NCBI RefSeq assembly: GCF_964355755.1
Contig: NC_092670.1
Coordinates: 35,265,795-35,329,794, forward strand
Length of the DNA: 64,000 nucleotides
Source of the DNA: Antedon mediterranea
Taxonomy: Eukaryota; Echinodermata; Crinoidea; Comatulida; Antedonidae
Direction: 5' to 3'
A model generated the notes under the pieces. It searched no databases. It had not been told where the DNA came from and saw only the letters and a list, made by a program, of their open reading frames with translations. Every line of letters starts with the position of its first letter. Positions within the stretch are counted from its first letter, which is position 1. A program made the translations under genes and the position numbers. Shown here one piece after another: positions 38,650 to 51,035 of the stretch.

Positions 38650-39710
38650 ATAGCCATTGTGGCTAATGATATTGTTTATGATAATGAGTAATGCTGTATT
38701 ATGCTTATGTATGCTACAGCAGTTATGTGACGCCGATGTTTCATTTCGGGCAATGACTTGTTTTGCCCGTCTGGCGTTTCATACCCGTTATACGTTAGAT
38801 CAATATACGAATTAATTTTGATCATCAAACGTGTCTCAATATAATACGACCGTAGTTCATCAAATAACACAAATATTAATAGAGATAAACAATAATTAGG
38901 TACACGTGGTAAATCTATATATTTTACTGGGTTCAGTATTTTCTAGTTCAAAGAGATCTAAGGCCCTTTTTGAGATCATCCAGACGTATTTTTTTTTCTT
39001 GGCGGCTTAGTTGTCGTATCGTACTTTTCGTGTCGTTAATTTTGTATCGACTGTAATGTAAAAACGCATGGCAGTAGGCCTACATGGTGAAAAGAATATA
39101 CCGACAGTAACGTTTAGTAGATGACACCGTTTGACGGTGACGTTAAATAACGACAATGTTATTTAGGATGTTTTGGTATATACTTGCATACTTCATTACA
39201 TCAATATGTTACATATTACTAATATGTAATGAAAATGAAAAACCATAGCCCGGTCTCTGCGTTAACGCAAAACGTAACAGTGTAGAAAGATTTGAACGTT
39301 GAGTCCCGGGTATCCTGACTGTAAGATAATGCAATCCACTTAATCAGGGGAAGATTACTTTTTCCTGGTTTAATAACCTAAAGCTCTAAAAATACAGGAT
39401 ATAATACTTTTTTTCTTGTTTTTAGTGATGCGGGTTCAATGACGCTGGTAAAATACTGTTTTCAGAATAAGCCCTACTATTGTATTATTTCTTTGAAATA
39501 GTTAATGTACTAGTTTCGTAGATACTAATTGTCTCGACCAGTGTTGATGCAAATATGTTCTGATTGATATGTGATAGAAAAAAAGGGTTTATAACATTAA
39601 TCAACGTTCATTGACACTGGTAATAAAGATGTGAAGCATTTGTCTCTTAGAAACATGTCTAGTTAAGCATGCTAGAGTTCGGGGCTATCGTCCGGTCTCA
39701 GAGTGTTGAT
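38650..39710. other. Non-coding stretch before the 50-bp satellite
   Basis: No gene or transposon was recognised. It holds short frames only. Confidence 0.5.
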
Positions 39711-39718
39711 ATCTTAAA

Positions 39719-40660
39719 CAATGATTAAACGTGTTTATAGCGTTTACAGTACGTCGATTAGTGTGCGATCATGATTAAACGTGTTTATAGCGTTTATAGT
39801 AGGTCGATTATTGTGCGTTCATGATTAAACATGTTTATAGCGTTTACAGTAGGTATTGTGCATTCATGATTAAACGTGTTTATAGCGTTTACAGTACGTC
39901 GATTATTGTGCGATCATGATTAAACGTGTTTATAGCGTTTACAGTAGGTCGATATTAGGCGTTCATGATTAAACGTGCTTATAGCGTTTACAGTAGGTCG
40001 ATTATTGTGCGTTCATGATTAAACGTGTTTATAGCGTTTACAGTAGGTCGATTATTAGGCGTTCATGATTAAACATGTTTATAGCGTTTACAGTAGGTCG
40101 ATTATTGTGCGTTCATGATTAAACGTGTTTATAGCGTTTACAGTACGTCGATTATTGTGCGTTCATGATTAAACGTGTTTATAGCGTTTACAGTAGGTCG
40201 ATTATTAGGCGTTCATGATTAAACATGTTTATAGCGTTTACAGTAGGTCGATTATTGTGCGTTCATGATTAAACGTGTTTATAGCGTTTACAGTACGTCG
40301 ATTATTGTGCGTTCATGATTAAACGTGTTTATAGCGTTTACAGTAGGTCGATTATTAGGCGTTCATGATTAAACGTGTTTATAGCGTTTACAGTAGGTCG
40401 ATTATTAGGCGTTCATGATTAAACGTGTTTATAGCGTATTACAGTAGGTCGATTATTGTGCGTTCATGATTAAACGTGTTTATAGCGTTTACAGTACGTC
40501 AATTATTGTGCGTTCATGATTAAACGTGTTTATAGCGTTTAAAGTAGGTCGATTATTAGGCGTTCATGATTAAACGTGTTTATAGCGTTTACAGTAGGCT
40601 ACGTCGATTATTGTGCGTTCATGATTAAACGCGTTTATAGCGGTTACAGTACGTCGATTT
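39719..40660 (+). repeat. Satellite, about 19 copies of a 50-bp unit
   Basis: The unit contains ATGATTAAACGTGTTTATAG, CGTTTACAGTAGGTCGATTA and a variable end, TTGTGCGTTC or TTAGGCGTTC. TAAACG and CGTTTA form an internal dyad. Units come in three types, and between 40065 and 40364 they follow each other in the same order twice, giving a 150-bp higher-order period. The edge copies (39719-39965 and 40566-40660) are more diverged. Confidence 0.95.
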
Positions 40661-41106
40661 AGACACACGCACAGTTTTAACCCAGTTGATATTTTTTGTC
40701 TTTGACAAGTATTATAGATATATACCGGTTAATCATTTCCACCTTTTAGAAACATACTGATAATGAAATGATCGTTGTTTTAGAGAGAAATTGATACAGC
40801 ATTCCAGAATATTCCACCGAAGATTGCAGGCTCCTTTTGTATTTCTGTAGGCTTATTCATTTTAAATTGTTTTAAATCATTGTAATCATTATATTCAAAT
40901 TGCTGTTTGTATAATTTTGTCAGTTTAGTGCATTTTACTCTCAGTGAAAACTACCTTTTTTGTTTTGCTGAAAAAAAAAGATTGTTTGTCTTTTCTTAAA
41001 ATTAATTATTTGCCTTGTGCCTTTTTGATATTTCTATTTATGTATATAAATCCAAAGGCAAATAACTGAAAAAATGACAATGATGTGGGTATCAGTGACT
41101 GGATCT

Positions 41107-41222
41107 CAATGGAGATACAAAAAAAAAGCAAAAACTAAATCAAAACGATAAAGTAAAACAGCTATAAAAGTTAGCAGAGCTTTCGGGCAACACTAGCCCT
41201 TCATCAGTGCAAGTGAAGGAAT
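41107..41222 (-). mobile_element. Penelope-like terminal repeat with hammerhead-like core
   Basis: On the minus strand, CTGATGA (41201-41207) is followed by AGGGC, a loop, GCCC and GAAA (41181-41184). These are the conserved core and stem II of a hammerhead ribozyme. GC-TCT-GC then gives a two-pair stem III and a CTA cleavage triplet. Hammerheads of this minimal type occur in Penelope-like retroelements. The sequence forming stem I pairs poorly, so activity is uncertain. Confidence 0.5.
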
Positions 41223-41229
41223 TTGGATA

Positions 41230-42080
41230 ACGTCATAGTATAAGAACTGGCAAGTGCTGCCTTGGTGGACTATGATTATTTATGTATGTATCCTTATATG
41301 ATGAATGGAAATAAATAATTAAAGAAAGAAATAAAGAAGAAAAGAAATGGTACAACCTATTTATATCCGGGCATCTTAGATGATATCCTATATGTTTGTT
41401 TATATATTTCCGGACACCTTCCTTTGAATTTTTGTCCCTATTAATTTCATTACTTTTCATTTTCATTGACTTTTGTTATGTATGAATTTCGCATTTTTTT
41501 ATATTTTTGCTTCGCTGTTAAAAACATACCTTAGAGGGTTGTGAAAATGTCATAGTTAACTATAACGGAAATAATGGGCACATCAATTTTAACAAACAGA
41601 GGTTCAGTAGGCAATAGGTTTTAATTTGGCCTACTTTTACAAATCGCCGTAGGAGAGGTTGATGTTATGCAACTGTAACTGGCCTAGGCCAGGTTTAGGC
41701 TTAGGCTAGGCTGGTTGAAAAAAAAGGGATCGCCGAATGTTGGGTACATGACAGTAAGGGCCATAATTATTCCCTGTAATGACATTTTACTAATTATAAA
41801 ACTGAAAACATTGCTGCTGCATATACGGAGAAGTGACATCATGCTACTTTTATCACTTAACTGTGATTATATTTGTGTTAAAAAATTGATCGATTCAAAC
41901 CTGAAATATATAAACACAATTATTGGAATATAAGTTTGAATCATTTATGGAAAAAAATTTCCAACATATTTTATGATGGGCCAATACATATTATCTTATT
42001 ATACTTCTTCTTAGCCTAAACTTTCCCATTATAACTAAACTAAACTAAACTAAACTAATTATGTTTTAATTTTAGGATGA
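41230..42080. other. Non-coding stretch, no gene seen
   Basis: Short frames only, and an (AACTA)n microsatellite at about 42033-42057. Confidence 0.5.
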
Positions 42081-42099
42081 ATACAAAATATGGAAAAGA

Positions 42100-42490
42100 C
42101 ATTATAGGCCTACAACAAATCGAGTGTGGATAGCCCTTATACAGGTAAATCCTTCACTCTTTTGTTTCGTGGTTATTGCATGCTGGTTTGTAAAAAGTTA
42201 TTTTTAAATCTCTATGAACTCCTTCTGACTTGTATTTGGATGTCAGCGAAATGTTAATAAAATGTCTGGCAAACAATAATTAGGACGACTAAAATATGTG
42301 GAAACGACACTATGCTACAAATCGAGTGTGGATAGCTCTTATGCAGGCACACCTTTCACTTTTTGTTTGGTGGTTGTTGTTTGTTTGTAAAAAGTTATTT
42401 TTAAACTCTTACTGAACTCCTTCACGCTCACTTGTATTTGGGTGTCAGCGAAATGTTAATAAGAATGTCTGACAAACAATTTTCGTTTCA
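42100..42490 (+). repeat. Diverged tandem duplication, about 200-bp period
   Basis: AAATCGAGTGTGGATAGC recurs at about 42117 and 42318. GTTTGTAAAAAGTTATTTTT, GAACTCCTTC and GTCAGCGAAATGTTAATAA also recur in order. There are scattered substitutions and small gaps. Confidence 0.75.
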
Positions 42491-42499
42491 CCTGTGATT

Positions 42500-45400
42500 G
42501 CCTTCAGTTTCAAAACAGATAATCCAATTTCAAAACGATTTCTGACAGAACATAACAAATTGATTTAATTGAGATGATTTGATAAAGTTGGCAACAAGTG
42601 TATCGATTCAATCTAACAGTGTGTCATATAATCTAAACTGAATGCGGGGAATCAATGACGTCACTTTCTAGATCAGATATCTAAAAAAATTATGATACAC
42701 CATAGACATTTAATATTTCAGGCACAAAACTACTTTACACATTCTAAACGCGACGTAACAGATATCACCACTTGGGTTTTCAAGCTTGTTTAACTTGTGA
42801 AGCTAGATGCATCCGTAGAGAGCGCTGTTTTTGGGGCGCTATACTTTCATCGCCTACTTGACTGCATGCATTTTGCTTCTCTCCAAAGCGCTCGAAACAC
42901 AAACAAACAAAAGCTTCGAGAAGGATAAGGACATACCATCTACCATCGGATATCCGCACATGCTTGAACCACAGCCTCATAAGGTAAAAACATCTTATAT
43001 ATTTGTAATCATAAAGAAGACAAAGGCATCAATAAATCCTCCGAACAAATAAGTAGAATATAGTTATTTAATGTAAGTCGTGACCAACAACTGCTGACAT
43101 GACATGTACAGCAGATCTTTTTAAGTAGATCAAACTAATTTGTCTTTTTTATTTTACTCGACAATTATTTCTTTCTAGAGTAACTGTTAAGAATGTTGTA
43201 GGTTAAAACTATATTTTCTGGAAAAAGGGAAGTAAAATACGTATCAACCAGATTCCTAAATAGGCCTATATCGGCTAGCGTCATCATTACTATGGTTTAA
43301 ATCCATGGGCCCGTGAGACGTATCGATCTAAATCTCTATTATATTGACAAAACATTCATTTACCACCAAATAATTATTGAAATAATATTTCATATATATA
43401 TCATATAACGTTGCCCTAACATGATCTCAACCGAGGGATGAGGTCAGTCGGGTTGAGTAGGCCTAGCTACCCAGACATAACATTCCAATTCAAGCAATTC
43501 ATTTCCGTAGAACCGCGTGAGACCATTAATGATTGTATCTTAATTGACACCGATGAATTGCCTGTTCCATTTGCTTCCTGAATGCCATTAGTTTGGTATT
43601 TAAGCACAATGCTCTTGCCAACCTAGCCTAGCACATACTTTCATGGTCCGGCAAAAGTTCTCGTAAATTAGACCTATTGTTATGCGTTATTTAACAACAT
43701 TGCGCGCCGTCCAAACGCTGATAAACCCACGTGACTAATGTGCGTACAGTGTACTTATCAGGCTATAGTGGAAATGAGATCTTGACCGGACGAAAACATT
43801 TCATTAGTTAAAATTAGTAAATTGGTCTAGTGCAACAGAAATTTCGGCCACCAAATGTGAAGATTGATATACTTACGGTTTATATGGGACATTTGAGGTT
43901 AGGGTTAATAATCGTAGCTTCTCGAGTCGACTGTATGTCTCCGTTGGGTCACTGACCAGTTCGGTGAATTTTGAATTCATTCACTATGCCTTGACTTTAA
44001 ATATGTAATAAAAGTGGTTATTACTATTTATAAAAGAAAAGGTCTTCACTCCAAAAACACGCCTTAAATCTTACCCTAAGGGTTTTTTTTTTTGCAGAAG
44101 CGCCACTAGTTTGGAACTAGTTTTCAATCCATATCGGTCAATTAAGTCTTGTTGGTCTTTAAGCGCTGTGAGGGCATTAGTAAATAGCGCTTTAATAAAC
44201 AGTTTATCAATATTATTATTATTACTTTACTTAACTGTTATTGAATTATAAGCTATGCCTTCTAATTATATAATTGGTAGGCCTATATTAAACAGAAAAT
44301 AAACCAAAATCAAATTGACAAAAACAGTGGGTGTAGTGTGAATTACCTATGACTCTCTTGACAAAAATAATGAACATTACCCTTAACAAAAACAACTTTA
44401 CAGATTAAGAATTATGTAACTTCTATACCGTATCGCATAGGGTTCAGTATAACAGTTACTGTATGATATATTTAAGCCTGCTAGCCACAACGTGATCAAT
44501 ATGTTACTTTAATTGCTGTTGTTGTCAGTGAACTTGTTTTATAACTTCCGTTTTCACTGCTTTAAAAGTTTATTCTGGATTTAGTTTTTGTAACATGTCT
44601 ATTTTTATCCCCCATAATCATCTTAGTTTATTTGATGGGATTGAGGATAAATGTAACAACTCACTTAAGTATTATTAAAGCTCATTCACATTTCTACTGA
44701 CATTTAACTTATTGAATATTCAACACACTATTAATGCCCGTAGCTAGCTAGTGGATACTAACAGGTCTTCACCTTTTGGATATCCCTTTAATAGAGGTGT
44801 CCCCTAAATTAGGAGTTGGTAAAAAATATATTTCCCGTCGCTTGTCCGATGAATTTCCACAAGAAAGTGTTCCCATAGTGGCTGTAAGCTGAAGAAATTC
44901 CACATTCACCAACAAACTTTAATATAAAGTGTTAGATGCGTATGAAATAAAAGAGAAGAAAGTGTCCCGTTAGTAACTGTAAGCTGCGGTGACCCCGCAT
45001 TCGTCGACAAACTTGCAGATAAAATAGTTGATAATTACCGGTTCTGGGCATAGGCACAAGTGTACCACAAAAATAGCCCTTGTGATATCCCCAACAAAAC
45101 AATAACAGTACTTTAGTTTACCATACTGATGCCAAAGAGTAACGTGTTGATTACATAATTTGAGGCAATACGATGGTCCCATACATATGGAGCGTCGTAG
45201 TGGACAAACTTATGTATTGAACATTAATTATAGAGTGTCCACTTGGGATTTTTTAAATAACATTATCGACAATAGTAGGCCGATTTTTATTGTAGGTCTA
45301 TTAGTGATATATGCCGACGATACGTCTGAACTTGATCATGCTCTGCGGAATTCCAGGTATAATTTAAATAGGCACATTTGATATTGTAAATATACAATAC

Positions 45401-46750
45401 AACAATCCCAAATAATGCCAATGTACGAACTATTTTTTTTCTTCTATAAGTTATGCTATGTGAATGATGACATGGTAGGCTATATTTGCTGTATTATTTT
45501 GCATTTTTAGAATCTTTAAAAAGAAAAGATTAATCCATAAATCACAATAATATGGAAGTATCTTACGCTACACGTGCATTTACATATTTACCAAAGATTA
45601 ATAATTACAGCTAAAACTGTTCTGTCGTTTAAAATAACAAACGTTTACGCATGCTTAAATTATTGTTGCAATTTTAGTGTTAGTTTAGTGTTTTTATTTT
45701 CTTGTCTGTCTATTTTATGTTTGCTAATCGGCCGATAATTATAGCTTTCAATATTGAATTACCGTTATTTCTACTATTGTTATTGTTTTTTAACAATGGC
45801 TTTCAATACGTGATATTTTAACATAGTATCATGTTAATCGTATTAAATAAATGACTTCTGGGTTGTCGGATCTTGGTTGCTTGGCAACGTGAACCCAGCT
45901 ACTGCTATTTGACCGACGATGCTATTGTCACGTAGCTATTTGTCCCCAGGGACACTTTTGTACTTTTTTTATGAACTTTTTCTTAGTTTGTATATAGTAC
46001 TGTATATGTAAACACAGTTTTCAGTACCTATAAGACTCTGTATATCTTGGATCATTAACCATTTTAATTAGAGCCTGTGACTTTACGACGAACAAATAGC
46101 GATGCGTGCCCGTCTTTCTAACTTTAATTAAAGAAAATGATACATCGAATAGAAATCTAGAATACACTGTGTAGTATATACGATATATGAAAAGACGAAT
46201 ATAAGAATCCCAAACTTACTCCTATATTTACCATAAACCTTACAAAACCGCAGCATTAGGCCGACATTCGTTCGAGAGTCTATTAACAATGTTTACGTTC
46301 TTTCAATAAAGTTTCGATTATGTTATGACAATATTTTTTGATAACCTTATCGTCCTAATCAATATTCGTGGTAATGTTTTATTGTAGATAAGCTTTGTGC
46401 GGCCAGTGCTCTCAATATGCGCAGTTGAGATGAAAAAAACCCCTCAAACTTTCTATATTGTGTTACATTATAAATAATATACAAATTACCCAATTATCTA
46501 TTAACAATTTTATATCACCAGCTATTATAAATATTGGATGTGATACGTAAACGGTTTTCACAGCAAGATCCAAACCGTAGGATATTCCAAACCCTAACTT
46601 ATGATATTGAATACGAATGGCATCGGGTGGTATGACCTTTCCGATGGACAGTTGTTGTGTTATTTTACATTTCCTTATGGACTTACTGGAATGCCATAGT
46701 TTCCTTTTATATAATATATATTATTGTTATAGCATGTAGCCTAGTAATAA
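42500..46750. other. Non-coding stretch, no gene seen
   Basis: Short frames only. A frame at 42831-43052 begins at TTG and has a hydrophobic start, but no ATG. A partial local duplication (AGAAAGTGT ... TGTAAGCTG) lies at about 44868-45025. Confidence 0.45.
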
Positions 46751-46758
46751 CAAAACAG

Positions 46759-47093
46759 GCCGAGTTTCCGCTGCCGTAACAAAATTATCGGTTAATTGTT
46801 TAACCAATCAGATAATTACTAAAAAAAAATAAAGTGCGCATGATCAGATTTTACCGAACAATCAAGTGCCCAATCACAACGCAAAGATTTTTCCTTCAGG
46901 TCAAAGGTTAAAAGTGATCGCATTTATCCAATAATTATCTGATTTGAATGAGATAATTTATTTATTTATTATAATTAAATTTTATTTTTTCTCGAGCGGA
47001 ATCGGTTAAACCCCGTTTCCACAGGCGGTTTATCGTTTAATTTTCATCGGTTAAAAATGTTCATCGGTTAATTTTTGGCTGCGGAAACACGGC
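46759..47093. mobile_element. Possible inverted-repeat element
   Basis: The left end GGCCGAGTTTCCGCTGCC matches, in reverse complement, the right end GGCTGCGGAAACACGGCA, with three differences in 18. The interior has several TCGGTTAA motifs and no open frame. No clear target duplication was found. Confidence 0.5.
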
Positions 47094-47349
47094 ATCGAAG
47101 ATTCCTTTTATAACATACTGTAGTAGCCTAGTAGCAATCGAAAAACAGTTTATACGCCACGACATTTGTACGAATTGATAATGCAAATATACAGTGCGTG
47201 CCGTGATTACTTTCACTTTTGTATTAACGATTATTATACATCACTTTATATGCAATGCTTTACTACAGTACTATGGAAGGCGAACACCGTCAAAATACAA
47301 TTACAAACACAACGTACCTACTACTACTACTATTACAAACATATGTAAT

Positions 47350-49470
47350 AAAAAAAAAAAAAAAAAAAAAACCCATAAATATGTAATTTCTAATAATTCA
47401 GAGGCAGCATGAAAGAAAATTGCTCTAAAACCATCCCGACCACTAGCATTTATAAGTATAGTCTCTTTTTGTACGATCACTCATGTTAATTTAATTATTA
47501 AAAAAAAAAAACCGCTTTAGGGCCTAAGTAAAAAAAATAATGGTAAAAAAAATGTTTAAATGTAGGCCTAATTGCCATGTCAGAACGTATACGTATGAAT
47601 AGACAACCGATTTCTTGACCCGTGTAGTCTTATAAGAAAACACAGTAATAAATGTCATGGCATGTATTTTATATAGATATCTTCTTTCTACCCATCTTGG
47701 GCCTCTAATAGTTCTATCTCCTGAAACTGTTGTTGATACTGGCTTCGAGCCTGAAGACACATAACTGGTTTGATAAATCTATAATCTTCGCCCAAGTTAT
47801 TTCTGGTGGTTTTCCATGATTTTTATAAATACTGAATAAATAAAACGCGGATTATTTATTGATAAAATTTGTACCAAAGTTACCACAGCCGTCTATCAAA
47901 AATGCGTAAGCATTGGACTATTAGTAGGGAATGGAGATGTTCAGTCATTTCTAGTTTCCTTGCAGTCGTTTTAAAATGATTGCTAGTTTCCTTACAGTCG
48001 CTATTCTCAAAGTAAAGTAATAAGTTCTATTTCGACTTCTAAAGTACAGTGAGCAACATGATATAGACAAATTAAGTTTTGCTAGTCTAAATCTAATAAG
48101 TACAATTTTTACTAATTTGTATTCCATTAATACTAATTATAAGATGCTCGGCAATGTGCATTGTGCATGACAGAGTGTATTGTAAGATTGCATATTGTAA
48201 TTTATACCTATGTTCAGTTGAACGCTCCTTGTCGAGGATTTAACAAACATGCAAATTGTCAATATGTAATATGCCTATATCAAGAGAGAGAATAAATTAT
48301 TTCTTTTTTGTTTTATTTGTAAGGTCTATCTTTCAATGTGTACTACTACTGTAACTGTGGCCTCACTGGCCACTTCTTTGAGTTGAAAGAACACTGAGGT
48401 CTTGAGTTGTATTACGATTGTGTTACAGTTACACTACTATATTGGGAAGTTAAAATACTATTATTGAACGTTATAAAAATAAATTGATTGTGGCTTGATT
48501 ACAAATTGTTCGTGTTCTTTCTTATGTATTATCTAAACTCGAAGAAGTTGCCAGTAAGGCCGCAGTTATAACTATTATATTTTATGGCCCCAGATTGCCC
48601 CAAATGTATAAAATGCACTGATATTTCCCCGTTCTAATTTGGTACGTACCGTACTAGGTTACTGTACAGTAGTTCCGCAGTACGATTACAAATAAACTCA
48701 ACTCAATTCAATTGCCTTTCCACACTTCATCCTGGTACCGATGTAGATATAAAATCAGTGGTGGTGTAACATACAGCTCCTGGTTTAGGAACCCTAAGTT
48801 AAGAGGCCCTACAATGCTGGAGGCCTCGAGCGTTTTTAGCCTTTTTTTCGTAATGCCTGTTTTTTCCCCTGGGCACTGATCAGGGGCCCCATAAGCTACA
48901 GAGCCCTTGAGTTTAGCCAGTGAGCGCTCATAGCCGTTACGCCATGACTGTTATAAAATGTGACGATGATGTTCTACAGTAATAACTGATATAAGGCGAT
49001 ACACTAAACGTGTTTTCCAAAATGTATTAGGGACATACACTTATCGGGCAATGAATAGTCATAATTAACTACGCGGCAATAAAGTAGACCACCAAAGCAT
49101 GTCCTGAGACCACGTGATATATATACATGCACATTGTATTTAACCGGATACAAATGGTCTGTCATCATCTCCATAGTTATTTGTAACTGAGCTAAGTGTA
49201 TGATATTTTCTTACATTAAAAGGATTTGGCATTTTAAAAGTGAAGATAGTGCACCATTGATTGATATTCGCTTTAAACCACAATTCAGCATTCATTATGT
49301 CGCTAGAGGCATTGTAGTTTAAAAGCTATTTCTGAAAAAAATATACTGAGTATACGATGTTTATGTAGCTTGCGATTCACGTTGGGAAGATACCCAAGTA
49401 AAGTTATCCAGCCGGATCCTATGTGAAAATATTCAGACATGTTTTAAAGCAAAACAAAGATTTTTAATGG
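47350..49470. other. Non-coding stretch left of the two-gene transposon
   Basis: An A20-type run at about 47350-47371 and short frames. A small local duplication (CTAGTTTCCTTRCAGTCG) lies near 47951-48001. No gene was seen. Confidence 0.5.
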
Positions 49471-49475
49471 GGGTC

Positions 49476-49479
49476 TTAA
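49476..49479. repeat. Left TTAA target site of the two-gene transposon
   Basis: TTAA directly abuts the left terminal inverted repeat and is matched by TTAA at 57813-57816 beyond the right one. Four-base TTAA duplications are typical of Kolobok and piggyBac elements. Confidence 0.7.
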
Positions 49480-49507
49480 AATGGATATGAAACAATATCA
49501 AAATATC
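49480..49507 (+). repeat. Left terminal inverted repeat
   Basis: AATGGATATGAAACAAT is an exact 17-base match to the reverse complement of the right end. Beyond that the two ends stay alike but imperfect for about ten more bases. Confidence 0.8.
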
Positions 49508-49627
49508 AACAAAAATAATTTTGTATGAATGCTTTACATATGAAATAACACCACACCAAAAATTAGGTTTAAATACCTTGTAAAACTTGAGAAATAAATA
49601 AGTTAAAATTCAGTGTAAAACCATCGA

Positions 49628-49657
49628 AAGATGGCCGACCAACCATCATGCCATCTT
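49628..49657. promoter_or_regulatory. Dyad AAGATGGC/GCCATCTT in the left subterminal region
   Basis: AAGATGGC at 49628-49635 and its reverse complement at 49650-49657 face each other, about 150 bases inside the left end. AAGATGGC resembles YY1-type promoter sites. It could also be a transposase binding site. It is too far from the start codon (51036) to assign firmly. Confidence 0.35.
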
Positions 49658-49699
49658 GGATTTTATTAACGTTCTAAACAAACGTACGCGGAATCTTCC

Positions 49700-51030
49700 G
49701 ATTAATTTAAAACGCCCGCTTTTGCATCCACGGCAGCAGCTGTTTCGTGATTGGTTAAGAATGCCCAACTACAGCCAATGAGCTTCTTTCAAAGCGGACA
49801 GGAAGCGAACGTAAACAACACACGTCATACATCACACACACGATACACACATGTCAAGCCGATTCTAGGCTAGGCCGGCCGACCGAGTGTTTACATTTTC
49901 TCCAATATTTTTACCTAATGAAGTTTTTTGCATAAAACCTAATATGATATAAGCCCAATTGAAGGACAATGGTAGTAGTAGACGGCAAAAGACGAGAGCA
50001 CCTCTTGAATGGACCTTGAATGATGATGGATTGCCTTGAATATCACGCATCGTGCATTAAACTAAAAAGGTGGACAATTTGTACCTGATGAAAAAAAACC
50101 GGGTAAGCTCTACTTTTTTATTCGTGACTCTAAATAATGGCCATCATATAAACTGTAGTACAGTATTATTAAATATATGAATTATATTATTTATTTAATT
50201 TAACCTTTTGTTTACTAAAAATACTGCTGTTAATTCAAGTTACAAGCTTGACCTATATATTATTATTACTCAAACTTTGTTTACTCGACCATTACTGGGC
50301 AGTAGCTAGGCCTACCTATGGTACCAGTCGAGTTTTAGGGGCTATACCAATTACCTTTATATATATTATATACTTACTATCTTTTATCTTTGCAGATGGA
50401 ATATTGACTTGTTGTGGCAAGAAATGCAAGGAATTAAAAACTGATTTTACAGCATTGTAGATTTATGTTGCATTAATAATAATTCTATTTAAACATAGAA
50501 GAATCTTAAAATGTGGACCAAGGAGTATTGTTCAGATTTATAAACATTTTAATTATATAATAAATAATATTAATAAATGTTTTAGTCAATTTGAAAGAGT
50601 AGGGCCTATATAATTTTATATTTATTTAATTTCTTGCTGAATGAAAATAAATGAATTAAATGTACACTTGTCTCAATACTATTTTTTATATTACACACCT
50701 AGTCAACCATTTTCAAACATTGGCCTATTTTTGTTCACCATTTATTTATGATGTAGCTGTCTACCTAGTTGTTGAAATATTGGATCGTTATCAAGCTTGG
50801 TTAAAAACAATGGCCAATACTGTATATACTTATATAGGACAGGCAGCTCTATCATTGCAAAAAAATTTCAGAAATTTGTCTGTCCAGCGTCAGCGTGTGA
50901 CACACTGACATGACCCTTTGGAAAATCCATAGAGGAGGCATGCGCGTCCTCTGGGACACGTTGGTTTGAGAAAAAATCGAGTTGAATACAGTGCAGTCGT
51001 CCAGTTGGATAGTACAGTATAAGGTTTTCC
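49700..51030. other. 5' region of the transposase gene
   Basis: No complete gene. A donor-like CCGG|GTAAGC at about 50100 and an acceptor TTTGCAG before 50396 are followed by a short frame, DGILTCCGKKCKELKTDF, ending in TAG at 50459. This could be a small upstream exon or a relic. I could not connect it in frame to an ATG. Confidence 0.4.
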
Positions 51031-51035
51031 GAACA

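Noticed and set aside
42831-43052. Plus-strand frame with a hydrophobic start and a GTAAAA donor-like end
   Set aside because: The start is TTG with a stop just upstream, and no matching exon was found nearby.
50982-51035. Upstream extension of the THAP transposase
   Set aside because: It would start at TTG. THAP proteins normally start within a few residues of the first zinc-binding cysteine, which fits the ATG at 51036.
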